Origin: Oceanobacillus sp. Castelsardo
Lineage (GTDB): Bacteria; Bacillota; Bacilli; Bacillales; Amphibacillaceae
NCBI RefSeq assembly: GCF_001659985.1
Contig: NZ_LYCS01000002.1
Location: 310,001-374,000 of the forward strand
Length of the DNA: 64,000 nt
Reading direction: 5' to 3'
In this document: positions 18,303-27,060 of the stretch, in pieces
How the letters are laid out: the number at the start of each line of letters is the position of its first letter
Position numbering within the stretch: position 1 is the first letter of the stretch
Notes under the pieces: generated by a model
What the model was told of the DNA's origin: nothing
Seen by the model: the letters and a program-made list of their open reading frames with translations, nothing else
The model's database searches: none
Translations under genes and position numbers: made by a program

Positions 18303-18329
18303 ATATATTATTTCATGGAGCTGGAAGAA

Positions 18330-18920
18330 ATGGGAAAAAGAGGGAGAAAAAAGGGTGCAAATGGAGAAAAGCGAAGGAGTCTTTTGCTTCATATTGCTGC
18401 AGAAGAGTTTTCCAAGAATGGATATCATGAAACAAAAATAAGTACGATTGTTCAAAGGGCTAACGTAACACAACCCTCCTTTTATCTGTACTTTCAAAGT
18501 AAAGAGGAAATTTTTAAGGAATTAGTTAATCTATTTCATCAAAAATTATTGACATTAGTACAGCAAAGTCTTCTGGAAAAGGGACTGGAAAAAAACTCAC
18601 TTGAGGAAAAAATTACAGGGAGAATTACTACTATTTTTTCATTTTTTCAAGAACACCCCGATTTGACACAGATTGGTTTTTATATGGCTAATGAATCCAA
18701 AGAAATAAAAAGCCAAATAGCCAGCCAAATCGAACAGAACTTGCGAGAGGAACAAAAGAACGGTTACTTCCGAGCAGACATAGATATGCATACCGTGGCT
18801 GAAAGTTTAATTGGTATCATAGAGCGTCTTACCAAAACGAAATTACTAAATGGGGGAACTAAACCTGAAAAACTAGCAAATGAAATTGTTCGATTATTAT
18901 TATATGGAATGATGAGCTAG
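18330..18920 (+). CDS. TetR/AcrR family transcriptional repressor
   Basis: The 196-residue protein has an N-terminal helix-turn-helix (about residues 18-62, with SKNGYHETKISTIVQRANVT then PSFYLYFQSKEEIF) and an all-helical ligand domain. I chose ATG 18330 because GGAG and GGAAG lie just upstream; ATG 18315 has no site. Given the acyl-CoA genes beside it and TACT...AGTA palindromes at its own promoter and three others, it may be an acyl-CoA-responsive repressor of this cluster, like FadR-type TetR proteins. It is not an obvious orthologue of Bacillus FadR. Confidence 0.85.
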   Translation: MGKRGRKKGANGEKRRSLLLHIAAEEFSKNGYHETKISTIVQRANVTQPSFYLYFQSKEEIFKELVNLFHQKLLTLVQQSLLEKGLEKNSLEEKITGRITTIFSFFQEHPDLTQIGFYMANESKEIKSQIASQIEQNLREEQKNGYFRADIDMHTVAESLIGIIERLTKTKLLNGGTKPEKLANEIVRLLLYGMMS

Positions 18921-18956
18921 TATAGATAATTTACAATTTTAACGGGGGAATAGGAA

Positions 18957-19127
18957 GTGAGAGATATTAAGGAGTTGGGGAGTAGGAAACTTGATGACGA
19001 ATGGGTATATCTCATTTTACAAGCAAGAAAAATAGGATTAAAACCCGATGAAGTAAGAAAATTCCTTAGTAACGCTATAAACTCGAGAACAGCAAAGGAT
19101 ATTAGACATGGAAAAGCTGATTTTTAA
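18957..19127 (+). CDS. SinI-type anti-repressor, 56 residues
   Basis: This short gene starts at GTG 18957 eight bases after GGGGG and lies 36 bases after the TetR gene, so the two are probably co-transcribed. The segment LDDEWVYLILQARKIGLKPDEVRKFLS fits the SinI helix-hook that binds SinR and releases biofilm and motility control in Bacillus (compare LDxEWxxLxxEAxxxxLSxEEIRKYL). No sinR is adjacent, so it would act on a SinR-like protein elsewhere. Similarity was judged by eye. Confidence 0.65.
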   Translation: MRDIKELGSRKLDDEWVYLILQARKIGLKPDEVRKFLSNAINSRTAKDIRHGKADF

Positions 19128-19143
19128 TAATAGTAAAAGAATT

Positions 19144-19190
19144 GGGGTGGTTCGCATTTCTTTAAAGAATAGAAATGGGTGACCGTCCCC
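19144..19190. repeat. REP-like imperfect palindrome
   Basis: GGGG (19144) pairs with CCCC (19190) and CATTTCT with AGAAATG around an AT-rich centre, with partial pairing of GGTT and GACC between. The GGTGACCGTCCCC end resembles REP sequences common in Bacillaceae. It follows the sinI-like gene and could also end transcription. Confidence 0.4.
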
Positions 19191-19254
19191 GTTAATTATG
19201 AAATTGTTGGTCTTCTGCTATCGAACGAGCAACTTTTTAATCATTTCCTGTTGA

Positions 19255-20133
19255 TCAGTTAAAAGCATGGACCGTTTCTCTCCTTGTTTCATACTCGTAA
19301 AAACCTTTTCCTGATTTCTTACCATAATGCCCTGCTTCTACCATTCTTTTTAACAATGGGCATGGACGATATTTAGAATCATCAAATCCGTCATACATGC
19401 TTTCCAATGTATTTAGTAGAACATCAATACCAACCATGTCTGCTAATTTTAAAGGTCCGATTGGATGATTCGCGCCTAACATCATTCCCCTATCAATTTC
19501 TTCTGGACTATTTCCTTCCATTACTAAAAATGCTGCTTCATTAATCATTGGTACTAAAACACGATTTACTGTAAATCCTGGATAATCATTTGCAACAATA
19601 ACTTGTTTCCCAATTTGTTCTGCAAATAAATGAGAAAACTGGATTGTTTCTTCACTTGTGTTAATACCACGAACAATTTCTAGCAATCTCATAATTGGTA
19701 CCGGACTGAAAAAATGAAGTCCTACCACTTTTTCAGGTCTAGTCGTAGCAGAGCTAATATCTGCAATTGATAAAGAAGATGTGTTACTAGCTAATATTGC
19801 ATTGGGATTCATTAGTTGATCTAGTTTTTTAAATACTTCTCGTTTAATTTCTATTTTTTCAGGGACAGCTTCAATCACCAAGTCACTATCCTTACCCGCT
19901 TCCATATTCGTAGTGAAAGTAATATTACTTAAAATTACTTCTTGTTTCTCTTTGGCTTTTTTGGAGATTCCTTTTAAAATCTGCTTTTCTCCACGTTTTA
20001 AATCTGCCTCTGTTCGATCAGACGCAATCACTTTTATACCTGCTTGAGCAATAACTTGCGTAATGCCTGCTCCCATTAATCCACAACCAATGACTAACAC
20101 TTGATTACAATGATTTGATAATAATGAAGACAT
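19255..20133 (-). CDS. 3-hydroxyacyl-CoA dehydrogenase
   Basis: The 292-residue NAD-dependent enzyme oxidises (S)-3-hydroxyacyl-CoA in beta-oxidation. The Rossmann motif is VIGCGLMGAGI near the N-terminus; the catalytic serine (NTSSLS), histidine (GLHFFSPVP), glutamate (LLEIV) and asparagine (GFTVNR) are all present, as is the KLADMVGIDV C-terminal domain signature. ATG 20133 follows AGGAGG by eight bases; an in-frame GTG at 20142 abuts it. A hairpin at 20160-20193 separates it from the upstream ligase gene. Confidence 0.9.
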   Translation of the reverse strand: MSSLLSNHCNQVLVIGCGLMGAGITQVIAQAGIKVIASDRTEADLKRGEKQILKGISKKAKEKQEVILSNITFTTNMEAGKDSDLVIEAVPEKIEIKREVFKKLDQLMNPNAILASNTSSLSIADISSATTRPEKVVGLHFFSPVPIMRLLEIVRGINTSEETIQFSHLFAEQIGKQVIVANDYPGFTVNRVLVPMINEAAFLVMEGNSPEEIDRGMMLGANHPIGPLKLADMVGIDVLLNTLESMYDGFDDSKYRPCPLLKRMVEAGHYGKKSGKGFYEYETRRETVHAFN

Positions 20134-20159
20134 CTCGTCCACCTCCTAAGTATAGTAAA

Positions 20160-20193
20160 ACTTCACTCAGCAGCATCATTTCACTAAGTGAAG
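20160..20193 (-). terminator. Terminator-like hairpin
   Basis: ACTTCACT pairs with AGTGAAGT around an 18-base loop, followed on the minus strand by TTTTACT. A second internal palindrome, TTCACTAAGTGAA at 20180-20192, could compete. It lies between the ligase and dehydrogenase genes. Confidence 0.4.
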
Positions 20194-20290
20194 TGGCATT
20201 GCTTAATTTTCAACAATATTTTTATTACGACATCTACTCTATTTTATTTTGGGCGATATTATTCTTTATTTTTTAAAAAATTGTAAAATG

Positions 20291-21880
20291 TCAATTTACC
20301 TTTTTCGCACTCCCCCAATGCATTTCTCGTAAACGGAATTTCTGTAACTTACCAGTAGCCGTTTTCGGTAAACCTTCCACAAATTCTACAATTTTTGGAG
20401 CTTTAAAATGCGCCATGTTATCACGACAATATTCAATCATTTCTTGTTCAGTCACTTTCGCATCGGCTTGAAGTACAATAATTGCTTTAGGGACTTCTCC
20501 CCATTTTTCATTTGGAACAGCAATAACTGCCACTTCCAATACATCTGGGTGTTTATAAAGAACCCCTTCCACCTCTGTAGAAGAAATGTTTTCTCCACCT
20601 GAAATAATTAAATCCTTCGCACGATCACGAATTTCAATATATCCATCTGGATAAGTAACCGCTAAATCACCGGTATGAAACCAGCCATCTTTAATCGCTT
20701 CTTCGGTTTTAACTGGGTCTTTATAGTATCCTTTCATTACTACATTTCCACGGGTAACAATTTCACCTAATTCTTCACCGTCCCAATCTACCTCTTCACC
20801 GTCCGGACGGATTACCTTTGTTTCTCCATTAAAAGCGAGCTCAATCCCTTGTCTAGCCTTAATTGTAGCTTGATCATCCATAGATTTGGATTCAAACTCT
20901 TTCTTCCACTCACAATATAAAATAAATGGTGATGTTTCCGTTAGGCCGTAAACATGCATCATATTTAATCCTAAAATTTCTTGTGCCTTTTGAATTAGTG
21001 CCGATGCTGGAGGAGACCCTGCTGTAGCCATACGTGGATTTGTCTTGATATTTGCTTCTTTCGCTTTAGGTTCATTGACAAGCATATTAATTACAGTTGG
21101 GGCTCCACATAGTAAGCTAATTCCTTTTCGCTCGAATAAATTTAGAATTTTAGGAGGGTCAATTTTTCGTAAACATACATGGGTTGCGCCAGCTCCTGTA
21201 ATAGCCCATACACCACCCCATCCATTTGCATGGAACATCGGTAATGTGTGTAAATAAACATCGTCATGTTCCACATTCAGATGATACATAAAGTCTGCTG
21301 CATTAATATAATTACTTCGATGGGTTTGCATGACGCCCTTAGGCCTTGAGGTAGTTCCACTCGTGTAGTTGATCGTAAGTAACTGATTTTCATCAATTTC
21401 TACTTCTGGAGGTGTAGTTGAAGATGCATGGTTGAGAAATGATTCATAGTCAATACAGTTTAGAGAAGAATTCTGTCCTTCTACAGGGACTAAAATGATT
21501 TGCTCTAAAGATAAATTGTCTATAATTTCTTCAATTGGTGCAGCGAATTCTTCATCGACTATTAACATTTTGGCATCACTATGATTAATAATATATTCCA
21601 TATCAGATGCCGAAATTCGGTAGTTTAACGGAACCATCACCGCGCCCAATTGACTAATTCCATAGAAACTTTCAAGCATATAATGTGTATTTGGTAGCAT
21701 TACTGCAACATGATCACCCTCTTGAATGCCAGATTCATGTAAAGCAACCGCTAATCGATCTGTACGCTCTCCAAATTCCCTATATGTAAACTCCTTGTCT
21801 TCATCAATGACAGCAATTTTATCTGGGTAATATTTAATCGCTCTTCGTTTCCAATCTAGTGGAGTTAGTGGTGTAATCAT
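20291..21880 (-). CDS. AMP-forming acyl-CoA ligase (B)
   Basis: The 529-residue ligase has P-loop YTSGTTSRPKGV, in which the usual second glycine is serine, plus YGLTETSPF, HTGDLAV and PKTATGKLQK with the catalytic lysine. It resembles acyl-activating enzymes for short or medium fatty acids. Its ATG at 21880 follows AAGGGG; a TTG further up abuts that site. It is the second gene of a two-gene operon with the crotonase at 21901, driven by the promoter at 22741-22769. Confidence 0.87.
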   Translation of the reverse strand: MITPLTPLDWKRRAIKYYPDKIAVIDEDKEFTYREFGERTDRLAVALHESGIQEGDHVAVMLPNTHYMLESFYGISQLGAVMVPLNYRISASDMEYIINHSDAKMLIVDEEFAAPIEEIIDNLSLEQIILVPVEGQNSSLNCIDYESFLNHASSTTPPEVEIDENQLLTINYTSGTTSRPKGVMQTHRSNYINAADFMYHLNVEHDDVYLHTLPMFHANGWGGVWAITGAGATHVCLRKIDPPKILNLFERKGISLLCGAPTVINMLVNEPKAKEANIKTNPRMATAGSPPASALIQKAQEILGLNMMHVYGLTETSPFILYCEWKKEFESKSMDDQATIKARQGIELAFNGETKVIRPDGEEVDWDGEELGEIVTRGNVVMKGYYKDPVKTEEAIKDGWFHTGDLAVTYPDGYIEIRDRAKDLIISGGENISSTEVEGVLYKHPDVLEVAVIAVPNEKWGEVPKAIIVLQADAKVTEQEMIEYCRDNMAHFKAPKIVEFVEGLPKTATGKLQKFRLREMHWGSAKKVN

Positions 21881-21900
21881 AATGAACAACCCCTTTTCTA

Positions 21901-22680
21901 TTATTTACCTTTAAATTTCGGTTCACGTTTTTCTATAAAGGCTGATTGACCTTCTTTAAAATCTTCTGATTGGAATATAACAGCTTGACCATATGCTTCA
22001 AGTTCCAGCATATCTTCCAATCTTAAATATGGAGCTTGATGCATAATCCTTTTAGCCATTCCAAATGCCTTAGTTGGTCCTTTAGCTAAGCTTCTTGCCA
22101 ACTCTCTACCCTTTTCGATGGCTTGACCTCCCTCTACTACCTCATTAATCAATCCATAGTCTTTTGCTTCATTGGCAGAAAGCTTTTTCCCAGTGAAAAT
22201 TAATTCACTAGCAACATGCATTCCTACTTTTTGTGGTAGAAAATAGAGACCACCAAAATCAGGGATGACACCTACTTTAGAAAATAATTCAGAGAATATA
22301 GCATTTTGTTCAGCAATGACAATATCACAAGCAAAAGCCAAATTACATCCAGCACCTACTGCAGGTCCATGGACTGCACAAATAACAGGTTTTTCTATAT
22401 TAAATAACCCCAATACTCCTTCATGCCCTACTTGAAGGAATTCTTTTACTTCAAGAGGATTTGAAACATCAATCCCAAAGTCTTTTAAATCCCCACCTGC
22501 ACAGAAGCCCCTTCCATTTCCATATACTAAAACAGCTCGAACATCAGGATTATTTTTTGCTTCCGCAACCGCCTTAGCTAAACCTTTTGCGAGTTCTACA
22601 TTTAATGCATTGATCTTTTCTGGACGGTTTAAAATAATTTCAAAGACCCCATCTTGAAAATCTGTCAATACTGCCTCCAT
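21901..22680 (-). CDS. Crotonase of PaaG-like isomerase type
   Basis: The 259-residue product has the crotonase oxyanion segments GFCAGGD and GPAVGAGCNLA. The first hydratase glutamate is replaced by N and the second is missing, while VIPDFGG places an aspartate where PaaG-type isomerases have their catalytic acid. It is thus more likely an enoyl-CoA isomerase or related enzyme than a classic hydratase. The second ATG (22680) has better spacing from GGGAGG. It is the first gene of an operon with ligase B. Confidence 0.8.
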   Translation of the reverse strand: MEAVLTDFQDGVFEIILNRPEKINALNVELAKGLAKAVAEAKNNPDVRAVLVYGNGRGFCAGGDLKDFGIDVSNPLEVKEFLQVGHEGVLGLFNIEKPVICAVHGPAVGAGCNLAFACDIVIAEQNAIFSELFSKVGVIPDFGGLYFLPQKVGMHVASELIFTGKKLSANEAKDYGLINEVVEGGQAIEKGRELARSLAKGPTKAFGMAKRIMHQAPYLRLEDMLELEAYGQAVIFQSEDFKEGQSAFIEKREPKFKGK

Positions 22681-22707
22681 CATAATCCTCCCTTACATTT
22701 ATAGTCG

Positions 22708-22722
22708 TTCAACCAAGTTGAA
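22708..22722. promoter_or_regulatory. Candidate operator in the crotonase leader
   Basis: TTCAAC-caa-GTTGAA is a perfect 6-bp dyad about 20 bases downstream of the -10 box and before the ribosome binding site. Confidence 0.4.
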
Positions 22723-22740
22723 ATCGGTTACATACATTTA

Positions 22741-22769
22741 ATTCTAGTATCAGAAAAAATAATTGTCAA
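22741..22769 (-). promoter_or_regulatory. Sigma-A promoter of the crotonase-ligase B operon
   Basis: On the minus strand TTGACA (22764-22769), 17 bases, TAGAAT (22741-22746). Confidence 0.7.
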
Positions 22770-22880
22770 TAAAATTAAATGAATTCACATTAATCTAATT
22801 GGGGAACAAAAATTAGATGTACTATTATTTAATTTAAATAATGTTAGACGCTTGGTCTGGCACTCCCTTGTTTACACTTT

Positions 22881-24026
22881 TTATAATCCTATATTTTTAG
22901 ATATAATCACTTTCATAATTTCATTTGTTCCTGCATAAATTGAATTAACCCCTACATCACGATATCTTCTAGCAATCTCGTATTCTTCCATATATCCATA
23001 TCCACCATGGAGTTGCATACATTCGATTGCTACGTTCTGTGCTAAATCAGTTGTCCACCATTTCGCCATGGAAACCTCATTAACTACATCCTTACCTTTC
23101 ATATGATCCTCAATTAATCGGTCAACAAATGTTCTTCCAATTGTAGCTTGCGTTTGCATTTCCGCTATTTTAAATTGAGTATTTTGGAACTTACTAATCC
23201 TTTTTCCGAATGCTTGACGTTCTTTTACATAACTAACGGTTATATCTATCATTCTTTGAACAGAGGCTAAACTTTGAATGGAACACATTAACCGTTCTTG
23301 CTGTAATTTTTCCATTAAATAATAAAACCCTTTACCTTCTTCTCCAAGTAGATTTTCCAGTGGAACACGGACATCTTCAAATATTAGTTCACTCGTATCA
23401 TTTGAATGTTGCCCAACTTTATTTAATTTTTTACCCTTCTTAAAACCTGGAGTTCCTTCCTCAACCACAATTAAACTAATACCTTTATGCGGAGGATTTA
23501 TATTCATGTCTGTTTTACATACAACAATAACTAGATCAGCAGAATATCCATTCGTAATAAACGTCTTTTCTCCATTAATAATATAACTATCCCCATCTTT
23601 AGCAGCAGTTGTTTGTACTGCAGCTAAGTCCGAACCTGTACCTGGCTCTGTCATCGCAATAGCACTAATCATATCCCCAGTAGTAGCCTTTGGTAACCAG
23701 CGCTCCTTCTGTTTCTCTGAGCCGAACGATTCAATATAAGGGATAACGATATCGTTATGAAGACCAATTCCACCTGTTCCGCTTGCCACCTTCTCAAACT
23801 CCTCAGATATTACAACAGCATATCCGAAGTCTGCTCCTAATCCACCATATTTCTCATCTACTCCAGGTGCTATAAAACCTTTCTCAGCAGCTTTTTTCCA
23901 GAAAGTTCTCGGCACTTGTTTTTCTTTTTCCCACTTTTCCAAATAAGGTATTGCTTCTTTTTCTAAGAACTTTCGTATAGAATTTCTAAAGATTTCATGT
24001 TCTTCCGTTAAATATGTTCTTTCCAT
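22881..24026 (-). CDS. Acyl-CoA dehydrogenase, long-chain-like
   Basis: The 381-residue FAD enzyme makes trans-2-enoyl-CoA and passes electrons to ETF. It has the family signatures AMTEPGTGSD and ITNG, and the C-terminal IARRYRDVGVNSIYAGTNEIM. The position of the MCAD glutamate is alanine (YAGT), but a glutamate is present at E244 in QQERL, the location used by long-chain acyl-CoA dehydrogenases. It stands alone between ligase B-crotonase and the lactonase operon. Confidence 0.88.
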   Translation of the reverse strand: MERTYLTEEHEIFRNSIRKFLEKEAIPYLEKWEKEKQVPRTFWKKAAEKGFIAPGVDEKYGGLGADFGYAVVISEEFEKVASGTGGIGLHNDIVIPYIESFGSEKQKERWLPKATTGDMISAIAMTEPGTGSDLAAVQTTAAKDGDSYIINGEKTFITNGYSADLVIVVCKTDMNINPPHKGISLIVVEEGTPGFKKGKKLNKVGQHSNDTSELIFEDVRVPLENLLGEEGKGFYYLMEKLQQERLMCSIQSLASVQRMIDITVSYVKERQAFGKRISKFQNTQFKIAEMQTQATIGRTFVDRLIEDHMKGKDVVNEVSMAKWWTTDLAQNVAIECMQLHGGYGYMEEYEIARRYRDVGVNSIYAGTNEIMKVIISKNIGL

Positions 24027-24160
24027 ATGAACTCCTCTTTCCCCATTTAATTATCTCCATTTAACTTTAGTAAAAGTATATGATTCATAGTTATAGATAA
24101 ATCGTTATAATTAACTTTCTTAATGTTAAGTTAATTTTCTAAGAACTAAATCCATCACAT

Positions 24161-24190
24161 AAAAGGTATGAGGAATTCCTCATACCTTTT
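24161..24190 (-). terminator. Terminator of the ligase C-lactonase operon
   Basis: A perfect 30-bp palindrome centred on GGAATTCC, seven bases after the lactonase stop codon, with TTTTATGTG on the minus-strand side. Confidence 0.75.
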
Positions 24191-24196
24191 ATATTC

Positions 24197-25225
24197 TTAA
24201 TGTACACCGCTAGCGTTATTTACATTTCTTTCTTTAAGTGATTCACTGCCGCCAAATATTCTGTTAGGGTTTTTAACCAAAATTTGTTCAACTTGCTCGG
24301 CTGTGATACCTCCTTCTCTTAATGCTGGAACAATATTTTCGAAAATATTTCCAACATGCCAATTTGTTAACAATTTCTGCATTTCCTCTGGCATTTCAGG
24401 GGATTTCCCTAACCAATAATTTACTGTATCATGAGCCATCATTATCTGGTCTGCATACCCTAAACCAATAAGCCCAATTAGAGTTCCAATACGATCTTTA
24501 TCCATCGGTGCTCCAACGAATCCTTGTAATCCAAAACGATCAAACCCAACATACACGCCTTGTTCTAAAGTACGTATATGATATCTTATATCTGTGTTTC
24601 CATCCATATGCCCAATTAGAATACGACTCGGATCTGCTCCCTCCGAAACTAATAGTTCAGCTTGCTCAGGTCCCATCGTCCCTTCTTGAGTGTGGGTAAT
24701 AATAGAAATGCCTGTTTCCTTTTGTACTCTTGCTGCGACTTTGAAAAACATTTTCTCGTAATCTGTTATCACATCTTTACTAGTTCCTAATTTTATGACG
24801 CCTGGTCTCAGTCCGGTATTCCCAACCCCGTTTTGAATTTCATCCATATATAGTTCATATAATTCCTCTTCCGCCGTTCCTAAACCTTGCTTAAATTTAA
24901 AATATGCAGGTGCACCTTCCCCTTCATAATAATATCCCGTGGAAAAAATAATATTCAAACCTGTTCTTTCAGCAATTTCTTTAAGTAATTCTGGATCTCT
25001 ACCGGAATCATTTGGCGTAGCATCCACAATTGTTTTAACTCCGTGTTGTTTTGCTCGATCGGCTACTTCTATCCCTACTCTTATCGCTTCTTCTCTATCT
25101 ATAGGATATTTAGTGTTTCCATTGAAACCGGCATAACCGAAAAAGAAATGTTCATGCATCAATGTTTTTCCCAAACTATCAACTGCTACTGGTCCTAAAA
25201 CGGTATTTACTGTTCTACTCATCAT
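24197..25225 (-). CDS. Phosphotriesterase-like lactonase
   Basis: The 342-residue amidohydrolase-fold protein keeps every binuclear metal ligand of the phosphotriesterase family: H24 and H26 (HEHFF), carbamylated K145 (VIKLGT), H178 (ITHTQEG), H206 (GHMDGN) and D266 (AHD). PLL-type members hydrolyse gamma- and delta-lactones or N-acyl homoserine lactones to hydroxy acids. The gene begins nine bases after ligase C and is followed by a strong terminator. The pairing suggests lactone opening, then CoA activation of the hydroxy acid. An organophosphatase side activity or a quorum-quenching role cannot be excluded. Confidence 0.82.
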   Translation of the reverse strand: MMSRTVNTVLGPVAVDSLGKTLMHEHFFFGYAGFNGNTKYPIDREEAIRVGIEVADRAKQHGVKTIVDATPNDSGRDPELLKEIAERTGLNIIFSTGYYYEGEGAPAYFKFKQGLGTAEEELYELYMDEIQNGVGNTGLRPGVIKLGTSKDVITDYEKMFFKVAARVQKETGISIITHTQEGTMGPEQAELLVSEGADPSRILIGHMDGNTDIRYHIRTLEQGVYVGFDRFGLQGFVGAPMDKDRIGTLIGLIGLGYADQIMMAHDTVNYWLGKSPEMPEEMQKLLTNWHVGNIFENIVPALREGGITAEQVEQILVKNPNRIFGGSESLKERNVNNASGVH

Positions 25226-25234
25226 TATTTCCCC

Positions 25235-26854
25235 CTATTTTTTAATATTTGATGGTATATACTTAAGTTGTGTTTTAACCACTTTTCCATTTGGGTTTCT
25301 TGGTAAAAGATCCATAAACTCCACATAAGTCGGCACTTTAAACTTAGCTAACCTTTCTCTTACCCATCCTTTAACCTCTTCTTCAGTTAAGGACTCACCC
25401 TCTCGTGGAACGATGCATGCCTTAACTACTTCCCCATATTTCTTATCAGTAACACCAACAATTGCTACTTCCATTACTTTAGGGTTTGAGTATAGAACAT
25501 CTTCTACCTCTACAGAGAAAACTTTCTCTCCTCCACGATTGATCATATCCTTAATTCTATCCATAATAGTTATAAAGCCTTGGTCATCCACTTTTGCTAA
25601 GTCGCCAGTAGATAGCCAACCTTCTGTTATCGTTTTTTGGGTAGCCTCATCATTTTCCCAATAGTTATGAATAACCATTGGCCCTTTAAATAATAATTCT
25701 CCAACTTTTTCACTTTCTAGTTCCACTCTTGTTTCCGGATCAACAATTTTGAAATCCGTAACGGGCGTAGGTGGACCTACAGCACTTATTTGACTCAATT
25801 GATGTTTATCCGGCATAATCACCGCTGGAGAAGTGGTCTCTGTAAGTCCATAAGTATTATGCAACTCAATATCTGGTATCCAATCTTTTAGTGCCCTTAA
25901 TGTCTCACCTGGCATTGGAGCACCACCAAAACCTATAACACGAAGATTAGTAACATCATAGTTTCTATAATTCGGCTCAAGCAAAGTCATCACAAAAACA
26001 GTCGGCGAAGCGATAACATGCGTAATTTTTTCATTTCGCAATATTTCTAGAAATTCCTTCGTATGAAACATTGGCATAAGAACAATTTTTCCGCCTAGAT
26101 AGATGAGCGGCATTAATTGCGCGGCAAGTCCGGTAATATGAAATACAGGAACCGCTATAACGGTGGAATCTCCTTCTTTTAGGTTATAGCAGTATTTATA
26201 ATTTAAAATGGTATGAATCACATTGCTATGCGTAATCAATGCACCCTTTGGCCTTCCAGTTGTTCCAGAAGTGTACATAATAAAAGCATTGTCAGTCTCA
26301 TCTACTTCAACCTGAACTTCTTTTTCAGTATATTCTTCTACCATAGTTGAAAATGGGATGGATCCTGTTGGTGACTGTTCATCCGTAATAAAAATCTTCT
26401 CAAGTTCAGTATTTTTTAAAATAGGATTTAAATTTGGCCACCATTCTTTATTTGCAATTAGTATTCTAGCATCGGAATTTTGTAGCATAAACTCTAATTC
26501 TTGTGATTTTAATTTAGTATTAAGCGGAACCGCTATCGCCCCTATTTTAAGAGCCGCATAAACACCAACAACAAATGGTGTTCCATTCATTAATAAGAAT
26601 GCGACCCTATCCCCCTTTTTCACACCAAATTCATATTTTAATTGATAGGCTACGTTATTTACTTGCCTATATAATTCATGATAGGTAAGTCGTCGCTTTC
26701 CATGAACAAGTGCAATTTTATTTGGGTAGCGCTTTACACTTTCTTCTAAAGTTTCGTTAAGATTCTTTGGTCTATTTTTGTAGGCTTTCATACATACGCC
26801 ATTTATAGTTTCTTCATGGATAAGAGGCTGCAATTCTTCCCAAAAGCCTAGCAT
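25235..26854 (-). CDS. AMP-forming acyl-CoA ligase (C)
   Basis: The 539-residue ligase has YTSGTTGRPKGA, YGLTETTSP, STGDLAK and PNGKVVK with the C-terminal lysine. It is the first gene of a two-gene operon with the lactonase, so a hydroxy acid is a plausible substrate. ATG 26854 is preferred because GGGGG precedes it; a TTG 18 bases upstream would run through the ribosome binding site. Confidence 0.86.
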   Translation of the reverse strand: MLGFWEELQPLIHEETINGVCMKAYKNRPKNLNETLEESVKRYPNKIALVHGKRRLTYHELYRQVNNVAYQLKYEFGVKKGDRVAFLLMNGTPFVVGVYAALKIGAIAVPLNTKLKSQELEFMLQNSDARILIANKEWWPNLNPILKNTELEKIFITDEQSPTGSIPFSTMVEEYTEKEVQVEVDETDNAFIMYTSGTTGRPKGALITHSNVIHTILNYKYCYNLKEGDSTVIAVPVFHITGLAAQLMPLIYLGGKIVLMPMFHTKEFLEILRNEKITHVIASPTVFVMTLLEPNYRNYDVTNLRVIGFGGAPMPGETLRALKDWIPDIELHNTYGLTETTSPAVIMPDKHQLSQISAVGPPTPVTDFKIVDPETRVELESEKVGELLFKGPMVIHNYWENDEATQKTITEGWLSTGDLAKVDDQGFITIMDRIKDMINRGGEKVFSVEVEDVLYSNPKVMEVAIVGVTDKKYGEVVKACIVPREGESLTEEEVKGWVRERLAKFKVPTYVEFMDLLPRNPNGKVVKTQLKYIPSNIKK

Positions 26855-26976
26855 TTCCTTTCCCCCAATCAATAATTAGAAATATATTAGCTAAGGCTAT
26901 TATTTATTACCTTGAACCTACCTGACGATTAATATAGTGAATATTCAGCCAATTATTTTTATAAATAGCCCTTTTT

Positions 26977-27024
26977 GGGGAAATTAGTATTTGTTGGCAA
27001 CTTTAGCAAATCCCTAATTTCCCC
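26977..27024. repeat. Long dyad between ligase D and ligase C
   Basis: GGGGAAATTAG (26977-26987) pairs with CTAATTTCCCC (27014-27024), and TTTG/CAAA extend it after a small bulge. Neither side has a T-run, so it is not a standard terminator. Confidence 0.45.
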
Positions 27025-27060
27025 ATCTATGAAAAAAACTTACTTCAATTCATAAAAGGT

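Noticed and set aside
22826-22844. A/T-only palindrome ATTATTTAA-T-TTAAATAAT
   Set aside because: Made only of A and T, easily formed by chance here, and not placed against a promoter.
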